A stretch of DNA of 62,005 nucleotides from CAYVVT01 sp964454335 (GTDB lineage: Bacteria > Fidelibacterota > UBA8477 > JABMPR01): assembly GCA_964454335.1 (NCBI GenBank), contig CAYVVT010000018.1, positions 1-62,005 on the forward strand, given 5' to 3'. Each line of letters starts with the position of its first letter. The first letter of the stretch is position 1. Positions 18,540 to 27,873 of this stretch are shown here, in pieces. Both the position numbers and the translations under genes were made by a program. The notes under the pieces were generated by a model, which did not search any database, was not told the origin of the DNA, and was given only the letters and a program-made list of their open reading frames with translations.

Positions 18540-18852
18540 GGAATCCCCCGATTCTCAGATGCCTGTCACTTAAACATATCACTTGAAAGCGGATGGATCA
18601 AAAGCATTGTTATGATGGTCCAGGAGGGGAATCGTCCTGAATACTTCAGGCTCGATAAGGGTATGCGTGGTTGTTGGTGCAGGGATCCTGCCGGTTATAG
18701 CGGCAGATTCAGGATCTTGATGGCTTGGTGGGTTTCCGACCTTTTGGCAGGTGAGGGTCGTACCGGATTAGGTCCCTCAGGAGCTGAGGTTTTCATGGGC
18801 GTTTCAAGGCCAGGCTGTTCTTGACGAACAGCATTCGTGTCCGGCTGGTAGA
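18540..18852. other. Intergenic region, no convincing gene
   Basis: It holds the presumed promoter of the VanZ fusion. A nested inverted repeat (CTGCCG 18688-18693 with CGGCAG 18701-18706, flanked by GATCCTG and CAGGATC) and a hairpin GCTGTTC/GAACAGC (18814-18832) lie downstream of the small ORF pair and may end its transcript. Frames crossing it lack ribosome sites. Confidence 0.4.
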
Positions 18853-18981
18853 TCATCCGATAAGCATGGCCAGGCTTGCTACTGTCAGGGTAACGAAACC
18901 GACCAGGGTGATGCTTAGACCCAATGCTGTGACCAGGCTCTGCGGTCCGCTGAGTTCGATGTGGTGTTGATGGGTATTCAT
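18853..18981 (-). CDS. Small single-pass membrane protein, 42 aa
   Basis: ATG 18981 is preceded by GAGAGG with 9 nt spacing and reads MNTHQHHIELSGPQSLVTAL..., ending SLAMLIG. A His-rich polar N-terminus (HQHH) leads into one hydrophobic helix of about 25 residues that reaches the C-terminus. It lies 30 bp downstream of another tiny membrane ORF with its own ribosome site, so the pair looks like a real operon rather than chance. I recognise no family. It could be a small subunit of a membrane complex, a toxin-like peptide or a signalling peptide; the sequence does not decide. Confidence 0.6.
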   Translation of the reverse strand: MNTHQHHIELSGPQSLVTALGLSITLVGFVTLTVASLAMLIG

Positions 18982-19011
18982 GATTCCAATCCTCTCGTTC
19001 TTGTCTGATTG

Positions 19012-19128
19012 TCAGACAGGCATCGTGGTTGCGATTGTAAAGTAGATCCCCAGGGCCAGGGCGATTGTATTGGCGGTGGCCAGCATCCCCATGACTACGC
19101 TGCTGAGTTTTGTGTTTTCTGTTGTCAT
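19012..19128 (-). CDS. Small single-pass membrane protein, 38 aa
   Basis: ATG 19128 has AAAGGA 7 nt upstream. It reads MTTENTKLSSVVMGML... and ends TIATTMPV: a short polar N-terminus and one hydrophobic helix. It is the first gene of a two-gene unit with the 42-aa ORF. The region upstream is AT-rich and carries two palindromes with ATGATAT/ATATCAT half-sites, suggesting regulated expression. No family is recognised. Confidence 0.6.
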   Translation of the reverse strand: MTTENTKLSSVVMGMLATANTIALALGIYFTIATTMPV

Positions 19129-19199
19129 TTTGAGGTCCTTTCTGGTTTTGTTTCCTTGCATGACAATGTGGGTTAGTTCAATGGCCGTGCCATATAATA

Positions 19200-19313
19200 A
19201 TGATATATCATAACTGCAATATATATAGGTAGTTACACTATGTTATATGGTGACTGGGCCAGAGTGAAATTCAAGCAGGATTGATATAAACCCATATCAT
19301 AATGATATGATAT
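19200..19313. promoter_or_regulatory. Putative operator pair upstream of the small membrane-protein genes
   Basis: Two AT-rich palindromes built from the same half-site occur 94 bp apart: ATGATATATCAT (19200-19211) and ATATCATAATGATAT (19294-19308), the second extended by another ATGATAT to 19313. They lie 70-185 bp upstream of the ATG at 19128. A TATTAT box on the minus strand lies within this area. Confidence 0.4.
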
Positions 19314-19481
19314 TTTCGCTTATTGCAGGGATTATTTATGGGTGCAGGTTGAACTTAGATGGCGAAGTGGTGTCCGGGATCAAACGACCTTGATATTCTC
19401 AAGAAGGAATTCATTCAGGGAGAAGTCACGGATGTTGCCCTGGACCGGGATTCTGTACCAGATTTCTAATATATCTATTTC

Positions 19482-19700
19482 TCATAGCATTTGCTCGTGT
19501 GGAGCCTTGACCTTGAATTCATCTAAGATGACTGAGTGATCGATCTCTGTGGATATCCCCTTGCTACCCTTGCCTTTCTTCTTACCAAGATGTTTGCCAC
19601 CGCCGCCGGTAATATTCACTGCGATGATGACAAATATGATTAGCAGGATCACCAGGCCAGCCAGAATATCAAGTGGATGTTCGATTAAAAAAGTCATCAT
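19482..19700 (-). CDS. Small membrane protein, 72 aa, possibly continuing past an in-frame TGA to 19380
   Basis: MMTFLIEHPLDILAGLVILLI... starts behind AGAGGA with 7 nt spacing. One transmembrane helix (about 9-29) is followed by a Gly/Lys-rich linker (GGGGKHLGKKKGKGSKG) and a soluble segment ending HEQML before TGA (19484-19482). The same frame then continues for 33 codons that look like coding sequence (EIDILEIWYRIPVQGNIRDF and further) to a TGA at 19382-19380. The full product would be 106 residues if the first TGA is read through or results from a mutation. There is no cysteine near the TGA, so selenocysteine is less likely than in the DUF3179 gene. It is divergent from the giant surface operon. 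Confidence 0.6.
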   Translation of the reverse strand: MMTFLIEHPLDILAGLVILLIIFVIIAVNITGGGGKHLGKKKGKGSKGISTEIDHSVILDEFKVKAPHEQML

Positions 19701-20099
19701 GTCATGATCCTCTTCACAGTTTGATTATCGTGTGCAAACGCATGTTTCTCGAGCTCGGCTATTCATGTTCTCGACGGTCTAAATGTTAAAACAGAAGCGC
19801 CTATACCGGCACATTTCATTGAATATCTCATCGTTTTGATGTGGAATTCATATATCAGTGAATATATGTAATATCAATCAATATCGATATATATACGTTC
19901 ATATTGCCATTGAAGTAGTGTCATAAAAAACTGCTGCTGTCTTAAAAATAATGTCGTATAATGACGACAATGTCTGATTTATCGATCAAATATTACCTAA
20001 TCCGCAAGTATTATAAAAACAATAAAAACAACAGGTTACGATAGATGATATAAATTATCTCAAAATTGGCACGGTATTGGTACTCTTCTATTGATTGTA
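19701..20099. promoter_or_regulatory. AT-rich divergent promoter region of the surface operon, with a sigma54-like box
   Basis: About 400 bp without an ORF, very AT-rich and full of ATATC/GATAT words (19850-19900). Just before the giant gene, TTGGCACG (20066-20073) matches the -24 element of sigma54 promoters. The -12 element has TTGGTA in place of TTGC, with correct spacing. If used, transcription would start near 20093. This is a weak call. Confidence 0.3.
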
Positions 20100-23000
20100 A
20101 TGTATAAGAAAATAAAAATAATGACCGCGCGTATTAAGAGTATAAGCAGATTAGTTCTGCTCGGGGCGTCACTCATCACCGAGACACTAGCAATTGCCAC
20201 CAGGATACCGGGCTTGAAACTCACGACCAACCTTTGGAGAGGTCTGAAATCAAGGAGCCCGGGACCTGTGCTTGCGAGTCTGATGATTGCCATCATGCCG
20301 ATGAGTGCAGTCGCTCAGGAGGCATGGCCGCTAACCAATGATTGGATTGGATTGGTTGCCGGTGATTGGGTGGCTTCAACAGATCCCCAGGATCAAAGTC
20401 AGGGCCACCTGGATGTTGTTGGCGATGATGCGGGCTACGACTCCTACTTCCATGCCACCGAGACAAGCCTATTCATCCGACTGGGTGTGCGGGAGACCGT
20501 CCTGGACAATAAGGGCAATTTACGGCCATTTGCCTGGCAGGCCCCTCTTGATGTTGACATGGACAATCTCGCTGACTGGAACATTGTCATCGGCGGGATT
20601 TCTGAGGCACTGTTCGTCTATTATGACAATGCCGGAACAAACGATCCGAACATAGAGAATCTGCGGATCGATAATCCGCTCACCGCCGGCTACGTCCGTG
20701 TGGTAGATAGTCCCCAGACAGGTTATGCCGATTTCATCTATCTCGATATGCAGGTGCCCTACACAGCACTCACTGCTGGGGGATTTCAGAACAACATAGA
20801 TTTTGGAACCCCGATCAAGTTCTACTTCTCAACAGCCACTTCCGAATCCATCAGCATCAAGGATGCCACTGGCGGATCCACGACGATCTCCGGTGCATTT
20901 GCTAACGCCATTGTTGCCGGGGGTTCCAGTTTTGGTTTTCTGTACGACACCCTCGATCCTGACCCGTATTCCATTTCCGGATCGTATGCGTCAGGGGAGA
21001 CTGTGCTGGTCAACGGGTATGGCTGGCCCAGCTCCTCTTCACCTTACTTCAATGGAGGCGTGCGCAACGTTTTCATCCTGGATGCCGGTCAGACCCAGGT
21101 TTGGTCTGGCACCATTACCACCGACGGAAACGGCGATATCAATTCAGCATTTACCTGGACGCTTTCTGGCTCCTATGCGGGTGGTGAAGCAAGCATTCAT
21201 GTGGAAGATCCCACCGATGCAGGTGTTTATCACGTTTACGATTCCTTCACCGCTCAACCACCACCGGTTGCTCCGGCTGAGCTGACCATTAGCAAATCGG
21301 CCTCAGTCAGTTCCATCGAGGAAGGTCAGAGCTTCTCCTACACCATCACGATGGAGAATACGGCCGTGACCGAAGGAACGATCACCACGATCCTGGATAC
21401 CCTGCCTGCCGGACTCAGTTATGTGTCCGGATCCTCCTCCGGTCTCAGTTCCAACGATCCCAGTATCAATGGCAGCGTACTCAGTTGGAGCGGATCCTGG
21501 ATCATCGATGATGCCAATGGTCCCAACAACATCGTCACCCAGGTATTCAATGTGAGTCTTGATCCCGGTGCCGGCGACGGGAATACCTATTCGAACCTCG
21601 CCGGAGTACAGGGCAGCGACTTTGATGATGTCTTTACCTCAGCTACAGCCGCGGTGGAATTCCTGGCGTCTCAATCTGCTCAGATCGATGTCCAGGGCAA
21701 CGCCATCAGCATCTCCAACGGTGATACCACCCCCAGCGCTCTGGACGGCACCGACTTCGGCAGCCTCGAGGTCAATGGCTTCAGTGCCACCCAGACCTAC
21801 GTCATCAGGAATACTGGTGCCATGGATCTTGTTCTGCCTGGAGCCCCCAGAGTGTTCATCCAGGGTACCCATGCAAGCGATTTCGCCATTATAGCACAGC
21901 CCAGCTCACCCATCGCACCGGGTGGATCCGTCACCTTCACTGTCCTGTTCGATCCCTCTGCCGATGGGATCCGGACTGCTACCCTGAATATTCAGACAAA
22001 CGATGCGGATGATGATCCCTTTGAATTCGACATCCAGGGTACTGGCACCGTTCAGCCAATGATCGAGGTCACCGGAGCCGGTATCACCATCGCCAATGGT
22101 GACAACTCACCGAATATCATCGATAACACCTACTTCGGTGACATCGATGCCCAGTCAGGGACTACCAGCAAGACCTATGTCATCGACAATCTTGGGAGCG
22201 GCACACTGACACTGACCGGCTCACCCCATGTATCGCTCCTCGGTGCTCATGCCGCGGATTTCACCGTCACACTTCAGCCCGATGCCACGGTGGCAGCTGG
22301 TGGGAGCTCATCATTCATCATCGAATTTGATCCCTCCGTCATCGGCCTGCGTACTGCTTCTGTGAGCATCACCCACAATGATGCCGATGAGGATCCCTAC
22401 CTTTTCGCCATCCAGGGGAATGGGATCGGACCGGGAGCTCCTCTGGCCTGTGTCCCTGCATTCTTTCATATCTATGGCTTGACGGGTGAGATCACCTACC
22501 TGGATGCCACCACCAATCCTTACACCTACACCCACATCGTTTCGGCGGGTTACGAGATCAATGCCGTTGGATACAACATTGAGGACGGATTGCTCTATGG
22601 TGTTGAGAAGGGTACGGTTATCGGTGGTGAAACCGACATGTTCATTCGGATCGATGCCACCGGCACTATCACTTCCACAGGTGTATCGGTACCCCACAAT
22701 ACACCGACGGGCGATTTCGATCTCAGTGGAAATCTGCATGTCCTGGAGACAAGTGCGGATTCCTGGACCGCAACCGTTTACGATGTCAGTGCCGGGACAA
22801 TTCAGACCAATGCACTCAATGCCAGGTTCAGACCCTGGGACATGGCCTTTTTCTCCAGTGAAGGTGGCTTCTTTGGAACGCATCGAGACCTTCTTTACAA
22901 ATACGATCCATCCACCTACACAGTCACAACAAGTGCCCTCACAGGCCGCCTGGTGGATGATTGGACAGCAGGCGTAAATGGTAATGGCTATGGTGCTGCC

Positions 23001-26000
23001 TGGACTGCTGACGACGGTTACCTGTATGTCGGTAACAACCGGAGTGGTCGTCTTTACAAGATCGATGTCAATACCGGAGCTTCGACGTACATCGGTCAGG
23101 GTACGGATGACATAACTCGCAATGATGGCGCTTCCTGTCCACTGGCTGAAGCCCCATTACCCAATTCTGGCAGTGTGGGGAACCAGGTCTGGCTCGATTA
23201 CAACGGCGATGGTATCCAGGATAATAACGAGGAAGGTGTTAGTGGTATCACTGTCGAACTCTATGAATTGGGCGGGATCTACATCGACAGTGATGTTACG
23301 GATACCGATGGACAGTATCTGTTCCGCAATTTGTCACCTTCCGAATACTATCTGAAGTTCACGGATCTGCCCAGCGGCTACACATTTGCGCCCCAGGATC
23401 AGGGAAGCAACGATTCCGAAGATAGCGATGCTGATGTGGTCACAGGGGAAACGAACACCTTTGATGTTATCGTCGGTGTACTTGATGATTCCCGGGATGC
23501 TGGTTTGGTTACATCAGGTGTCGGTGATTTCGTCTGGAATGACCTTGACCAGGATGGGATCCAGGATGCGGGCGAACCTGGTGTGCTGGGTGTTTCAGTT
23601 GAGCTATATGACGTCGGTAGCGCTCAAACCATTTCTACATCCCTCACCGATGCTGACGGTAACTATCGTTTCGGCGGTGCTCCTGCAGGCGATTACAGGG
23701 TCATCTTCACAAATCTACCGGGTGGCTACGTGTTCAGCCCGCGCAACGTGGGAAGTGATGATGATGTTGACAGCGATGCAAATACCGGTAGTGGGCTATC
23801 GAGTATCTTTACCGTCACTGCCGGTGCCTTTATCGACAATATCGATGCCGGTATCTACCAGCAGACCTACCCGGAGATCGCTGTCAGTGGTAATGGCCAG
23901 ACCATCAACGATGGTGATCTGACACCAGGCACATCTGATTCCACTGATTTCGGCAGTATCGAAGCCGCCAACGGTCCCATAATCGTCACCTATACGATCT
24001 CCAACTCTGATCTCGCAGACCTGACCCTCACCGGAACCCCTGCGGTGGTTATCTCCGGTGATCATGCAGCGGATTTTGTCCTGGGCCAGGCCCCAGCTAC
24101 CACCATCTCCAATGGCAACAGCACGACCTTTACCATCCGGTTCACTCCCAGCTTTCCCGGTGTCCGCAACGCCACAGTAAGTATCAGCAACAATGATGGG
24201 GATGAGGATCCCTACGATTTTGCCATCACAGGCTTTGGCCTTTCACCGGAAATAGCCGTCACGGGCAATCTGGTTGAGATCCCCGATGGCGCTGACACAC
24301 CGGTCCCGGCAAACCTTACCGATTTCGGATCTGCTGATGCGATCTCCGGTAGTGTGACCCGCACTTTCTGGATCAAGAATAATGGTGATGCTGTTCTGCA
24401 GCTCACCGATGCGTCACCCTATGTGGTGGTCAGCGGTACTGATGCAGCAGATTTCAGCCTGTCTGCGATCCCGGCTGCAACCATCGCAGCGGGGGACAGC
24501 ACCAGCTTCAGCGTCGAATTTGACCCCTCAACGGTAGGCGTCAAGGAGGCGAGCCTGTTCATCGCCAATGACGACCTGGACGAGGATCCATACAATTTCG
24601 ACATCGCTGGTACCGGCACCGTTTCTCCGGAGATCCATGTGGAGGGGAACGGCCAGATCATCCTTAACGGGGATGACACTCCTGGTACAGCAGATCACAC
24701 CCTGTACGACAGCCTGAGTATCTCTTCGGGACAGCAGGCTTTCACCTATACCATCGTGAATACCGGGACCGGTGATCTGACCCTGGACGATATTCCGGTC
24801 GTTCAGGTCACTGGCGCTAATGCGGGTGATTTCTACATTACACAGCAGCCAGCGTCCACCTCACTCAGTGCCAGTGGTGGATCCACCACCTTCGAGGTGA
24901 CCTTCAATCCTACGGCAGTTGGCGACAGAACCGCTACCATCAGCATTCCAAATGACGACAGCGACGAAGATCCCTATACCTTCGATGTCAGCGGCTATGG
25001 TACTGCCGCCATCGAAATGGATGTCTACGGTCTGGGCAACATCATTCCAGATGGCGATGCCACTCCTTATCCCCTAGATAACACAGATTTCGGTGAAGTA
25101 GACTTTGTCAGTGGAAACAAAGAGCATTCATTCTCCATCCTGAATACGGGTGTCGACACGCTGCACCTTACCGGCACTCCGGTGGTGGTGGTCAGTGGTG
25201 CCCATGTCGGCGATTTCACCGTTACTCAGCAGCCGGGGATCATCGAAGTCCCGCCGGGTGGCGGCAGCATCGTATTCAAGATCAGTTTCAATCCCGGCGA
25301 CCTGGGTCTGCGCACAGCGACAATCTCTATCGACAACGATGATTACGATGAAAATCCCTACGACTTCAGCATCCAGGGTACCGGTACTGTCAATCCAGAA
25401 ATGGAGGTTGAAGGCAAGGGCGAAATCATTGCCAGCGGCGATGTAAGTCCCTCATCAGACGATGATACAGAATTCGGTGCATACGATGTAGACAGCGGCT
25501 CCGAGACGCACACCTTCACTATCACCAACATCGGGACCGCTGATCTGCATCTCACCGGATCTCCCATCGTCGAGATCACGGGGACCCATCCCGCCGACTT
25601 TACGGTGAACCAGCAGCCAGGCAGCACATCGCTGGCCGTAGGTGCATTTACAACCTTCCAGGTGACCTTCGATCCCACCGCACCGGGGATCAGGCAGGCC
25701 ATCGTCTCCATCGACAATGATGACGATGATGAGAATCCCTACACTTACAGCATACAAGGGCAGGGCCAGGTCGGTGAAATAGATGTCCGCGGTGGCGGAC
25801 TCTCCATCACCGACGGCGATACCACACCGGATCCTGGGGATAATACTGATTTCGGCACGTCCGAAATAGGGGTGCCTGTTGTCCAGACATTCCAGATATA
25901 CAATGTTGGGAACAAGGATCTGCAGCTCACAGATCCTTCGCCGTTCATAAGCATCAGCGGTGCTCAGGCCGCGGAATTCAGTGTGACAGCCGTTCCTGCC

Positions 26001-27251
26001 GGAATCATCGTACCCGGCAACAATACGAGCTTTGAGATCACTTTCACACCTGCAGCAGAAGGTGATCGAAATGCCAGCATAAGCATTGCCAATAATGATC
26101 TGGACGAGGATCCCTTCAATTTCGATATCAAGGGCCACGTAAATACCAGTCCAGCCATGGTGGTCACCAAGACGGCAGGTAGTGATACCGTGGTCACCGG
26201 AACGGATCTCAGCTACACCATCACAATCACGAATACCGGTGAGACAGCCGGTACAGTCACCAGCATCGTTGATGATCTGCCGTCCGGATTCAGCTATAAC
26301 AGTGGAACAACCTCCGGTGCCACCACGGCAGATCCCTCCATTGCCAGCCAGACACTCACCTGGACCGGCAGCTGGTCGGTGGCGGCCAGTGGTCAGCCCG
26401 GCGATGTGATTACCCTGACCTTCTCGGCAGGAAACATGGCCGGTCCCGGCTCCTATACGAACACTGCGACTGCAGATGGCCCGGATTTCACATTGGCAAC
26501 AAGTGGACCCACGGCCCAGGTGGAAGTGATCAACGCACCGTCCGGCCCCTTCTTCACCATCTCCAAAGTGGCATCCGCAGACACGATCCAGAGTGGCACC
26601 AGCGTCACCTACACCATCTCGGTTACCAATGCAGGTGGTGAGTGGGGTGTGATCACCAGCATCGAGGATGAACTCTCCGCAGGATGGGCCTACGGAACCA
26701 ATTCAACTTCCGGATTGACCACCAACAATCCAGGCGTCCAGGGCGGGACACTCACCTGGACGATGTCTGAGACGATCCTGGCCGGTGAGACCAAGGACCT
26801 GGTCTTCGTCGCCGTCAGTCCCATCAGCAATGGGCTCCATTACAACAGTGCCACGGTAGCCGGCGAGGATGTTGGCGGATCTCCTATTGATCCGGTCACA
26901 ACCGGTCCCACGGCACCTGTGATGGTCATTGCACCTCAGCTGACACTGACAGAGACGGTTGATAAATCCAACGCCATGCCTGGTGACACCCTCACCTATA
27001 CCATCACCTACATGAATATTGGTGAGGACAACGCCACTGCGGTGATCATCACCGAGGATATCCCCGGCGAAACCACCTATGTGCTTGATTCCGCTGAGGG
27101 CACTGGAATGACAATTCTATACAGCCACGATGGTGGCTCCAACTTCGACACTTCCCAGACCGCACCTGTAACCGACGTCCAGTATCAGCTGGGCGGAAAC
27201 CTGGCTCCAGGCGGTTCTGGCACAGTGTCTTTCAAAGTGCGGGTCGATTGA
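20100..27251 (+). CDS. Giant secreted repeat protein (choice-of-anchor D, SdrD B-like and DUF11 domains)
   Basis: 2,383 aa. Start choice is uncertain: TTG 20091, ATG 20100 and ATG 20121 are all in frame and none has a clear ribosome site. A long N-terminal leader ends at MSAVAQ (about residue 73). Next is a beta-rich domain (to about 390), one DUF11 repeat, two choice-of-anchor-D (hydin-like) units of about 127 residues and a propeller-like region (about 780-1020). Two SdrD B-like domains (VWLDYNGDGIQD, VWNDLDQDGIQD) lead into six more hydin-like units (EIAVSGNG, IEMDVYGLG and similar) and three DUF11 repeats. It ends directly in DUF11 with no T9SS tail or membrane anchor. It is the first gene of a five-gene surface operon. 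A filamentous surface or matrix role is inferred from the architecture. Confidence 0.85.
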   Translation: MYKKIKIMTARIKSISRLVLLGASLITETLAIATRIPGLKLTTNLWRGLKSRSPGPVLASLMIAIMPMSAVAQEAWPLTNDWIGLVAGDWVASTDPQDQSQGHLDVVGDDAGYDSYFHATETSLFIRLGVRETVLDNKGNLRPFAWQAPLDVDMDNLADWNIVIGGISEALFVYYDNAGTNDPNIENLRIDNPLTAGYVRVVDSPQTGYADFIYLDMQVPYTALTAGGFQNNIDFGTPIKFYFSTATSESISIKDATGGSTTISGAFANAIVAGGSSFGFLYDTLDPDPYSISGSYASGETVLVNGYGWPSSSSPYFNGGVRNVFILDAGQTQVWSGTITTDGNGDINSAFTWTLSGSYAGGEASIHVEDPTDAGVYHVYDSFTAQPPPVAPAELTISKSASVSSIEEGQSFSYTITMENTAVTEGTITTILDTLPAGLSYVSGSSSGLSSNDPSINGSVLSWSGSWIIDDANGPNNIVTQVFNVSLDPGAGDGNTYSNLAGVQGSDFDDVFTSATAAVEFLASQSAQIDVQGNAISISNGDTTPSALDGTDFGSLEVNGFSATQTYVIRNTGAMDLVLPGAPRVFIQGTHASDFAIIAQPSSPIAPGGSVTFTVLFDPSADGIRTATLNIQTNDADDDPFEFDIQGTGTVQPMIEVTGAGITIANGDNSPNIIDNTYFGDIDAQSGTTSKTYVIDNLGSGTLTLTGSPHVSLLGAHAADFTVTLQPDATVAAGGSSSFIIEFDPSVIGLRTASVSITHNDADEDPYLFAIQGNGIGPGAPLACVPAFFHIYGLTGEITYLDATTNPYTYTHIVSAGYEINAVGYNIEDGLLYGVEKGTVIGGETDMFIRIDATGTITSTGVSVPHNTPTGDFDLSGNLHVLETSADSWTATVYDVSAGTIQTNALNARFRPWDMAFFSSEGGFFGTHRDLLYKYDPSTYTVTTSALTGRLVDDWTAGVNGNGYGAAWTADDGYLYVGNNRSGRLYKIDVNTGASTYIGQGTDDITRNDGASCPLAEAPLPNSGSVGNQVWLDYNGDGIQDNNEEGVSGITVELYELGGIYIDSDVTDTDGQYLFRNLSPSEYYLKFTDLPSGYTFAPQDQGSNDSEDSDADVVTGETNTFDVIVGVLDDSRDAGLVTSGVGDFVWNDLDQDGIQDAGEPGVLGVSVELYDVGSAQTISTSLTDADGNYRFGGAPAGDYRVIFTNLPGGYVFSPRNVGSDDDVDSDANTGSGLSSIFTVTAGAFIDNIDAGIYQQTYPEIAVSGNGQTINDGDLTPGTSDSTDFGSIEAANGPIIVTYTISNSDLADLTLTGTPAVVISGDHAADFVLGQAPATTISNGNSTTFTIRFTPSFPGVRNATVSISNNDGDEDPYDFAITGFGLSPEIAVTGNLVEIPDGADTPVPANLTDFGSADAISGSVTRTFWIKNNGDAVLQLTDASPYVVVSGTDAADFSLSAIPAATIAAGDSTSFSVEFDPSTVGVKEASLFIANDDLDEDPYNFDIAGTGTVSPEIHVEGNGQIILNGDDTPGTADHTLYDSLSISSGQQAFTYTIVNTGTGDLTLDDIPVVQVTGANAGDFYITQQPASTSLSASGGSTTFEVTFNPTAVGDRTATISIPNDDSDEDPYTFDVSGYGTAAIEMDVYGLGNIIPDGDATPYPLDNTDFGEVDFVSGNKEHSFSILNTGVDTLHLTGTPVVVVSGAHVGDFTVTQQPGIIEVPPGGGSIVFKISFNPGDLGLRTATISIDNDDYDENPYDFSIQGTGTVNPEMEVEGKGEIIASGDVSPSSDDDTEFGAYDVDSGSETHTFTITNIGTADLHLTGSPIVEITGTHPADFTVNQQPGSTSLAVGAFTTFQVTFDPTAPGIRQAIVSIDNDDDDENPYTYSIQGQGQVGEIDVRGGGLSITDGDTTPDPGDNTDFGTSEIGVPVVQTFQIYNVGNKDLQLTDPSPFISISGAQAAEFSVTAVPAGIIVPGNNTSFEITFTPAAEGDRNASISIANNDLDEDPFNFDIKGHVNTSPAMVVTKTAGSDTVVTGTDLSYTITITNTGETAGTVTSIVDDLPSGFSYNSGTTSGATTADPSIASQTLTWTGSWSVAASGQPGDVITLTFSAGNMAGPGSYTNTATADGPDFTLATSGPTAQVEVINAPSGPFFTISKVASADTIQSGTSVTYTISVTNAGGEWGVITSIEDELSAGWAYGTNSTSGLTTNNPGVQGGTLTWTMSETILAGETKDLVFVAVSPISNGLHYNSATVAGEDVGGSPIDPVTTGPTAPVMVIAPQLTLTETVDKSNAMPGDTLTYTITYMNIGEDNATAVIITEDIPGETTYVLDSAEGTGMTILYSHDGGSNFDTSQTAPVTDVQYQLGGNLAPGGSGTVSFKVRVD

Positions 27252-27283
27252 TGAGCCCGCACGGGAACCAAAGGGAGGTTCAA

Positions 27284-27769
27284 ATGAACCACAGAACACT
27301 GATGATCATGATCCTGCTGATGGGGATCGCCGCAACAGCGATTGCCCAGGGAACACCCCGTCTCAGCATCGTGATCGAAGACGAGAAACACAACCTTACC
27401 GCCGAGGAGCGGTCGGGCCAGGCGGATATCCTGTACCATCCAGGCGATACCATCCGTTATGTCCTGACTGCCAGCAATGTGGGCGATGGTCTCATGACTG
27501 ATCCGGAGATCATCGACCCCATCCCCGGCGGTGTGACCTACATCGCCGGTTCGGCAGAAGGTGTTGACACCCGCATCAGTTATTCCATCGATGGCGGAAG
27601 CACCTACCACGCCTGGCCTGTGATGTACTCAAGCACGAACGCCCGAGGGGAGGAGATCACCAAAGAAGCCACTCCGGACATGGTGACACATCTCAAGTGG
27701 GGGATCCAGCGATCGCTCCAGCCCGGCGAAGCCACAACCATGGAATTCAGAGTGGAGGTGAACCGATGA
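27284..27769 (+). CDS. Small secreted DUF11-like protein
   Basis: 161 aa. ATG 27284 is placed 5 nt after a strong AAAGGGAGG. A signal peptide (MNHRTLMIMILLMGIAATAIAQ) is followed by a single DUF11-type beta domain: YHPGDTIRYVLTASNVGDG, then DPIPGGVTYIAGSAEG, and a terminal EFRVEVN strand. It resembles the final DUF11 repeat of the giant protein immediately upstream, which has DTLTYTITYMNIGED and TYVLDSAEG. It may act as a capping or polymer-ending subunit, but that is inference. It begins 32 bp after the previous stop. Confidence 0.8.
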   Translation: MNHRTLMIMILLMGIAATAIAQGTPRLSIVIEDEKHNLTAEERSGQADILYHPGDTIRYVLTASNVGDGLMTDPEIIDPIPGGVTYIAGSAEGVDTRISYSIDGGSTYHAWPVMYSSTNARGEEITKEATPDMVTHLKWGIQRSLQPGEATTMEFRVEVNR

Positions 27770-27873
27770 GCGTGCTCATGCCAAAGACAAGATTTGCATC
27801 GAAGGATGCATGTGAACTCAAGAGAAAGAAAACAGATAACCGAGAAGCAACGCGAAAAGGAGGGTTTAACTCT

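Noticed and set aside
18507..18824. 105-codon plus-strand frame across the VanZ gene start
   Set aside because: It overlaps the opposite-strand gene start, contains no family signal and crosses structured sequence.
18736..18840. Third tiny minus-strand ORF (about 33 codons) after the small membrane pair
   Set aside because: There is no ribosome site and no hydrophobic segment; it is Pro-rich without conservation clues.
18853..19128. Light-harvesting or cytochrome-oxidase small subunits
   Set aside because: No conserved His/Trp pattern of light-harvesting peptides and no oxidase genes nearby; the assignment would be a guess.
27697..27873. Upstream extension of the 574-aa DUF11 protein
   Set aside because: The 59 extra codons overlap the previous gene, lack a ribosome site and would bury the clear signal peptide.
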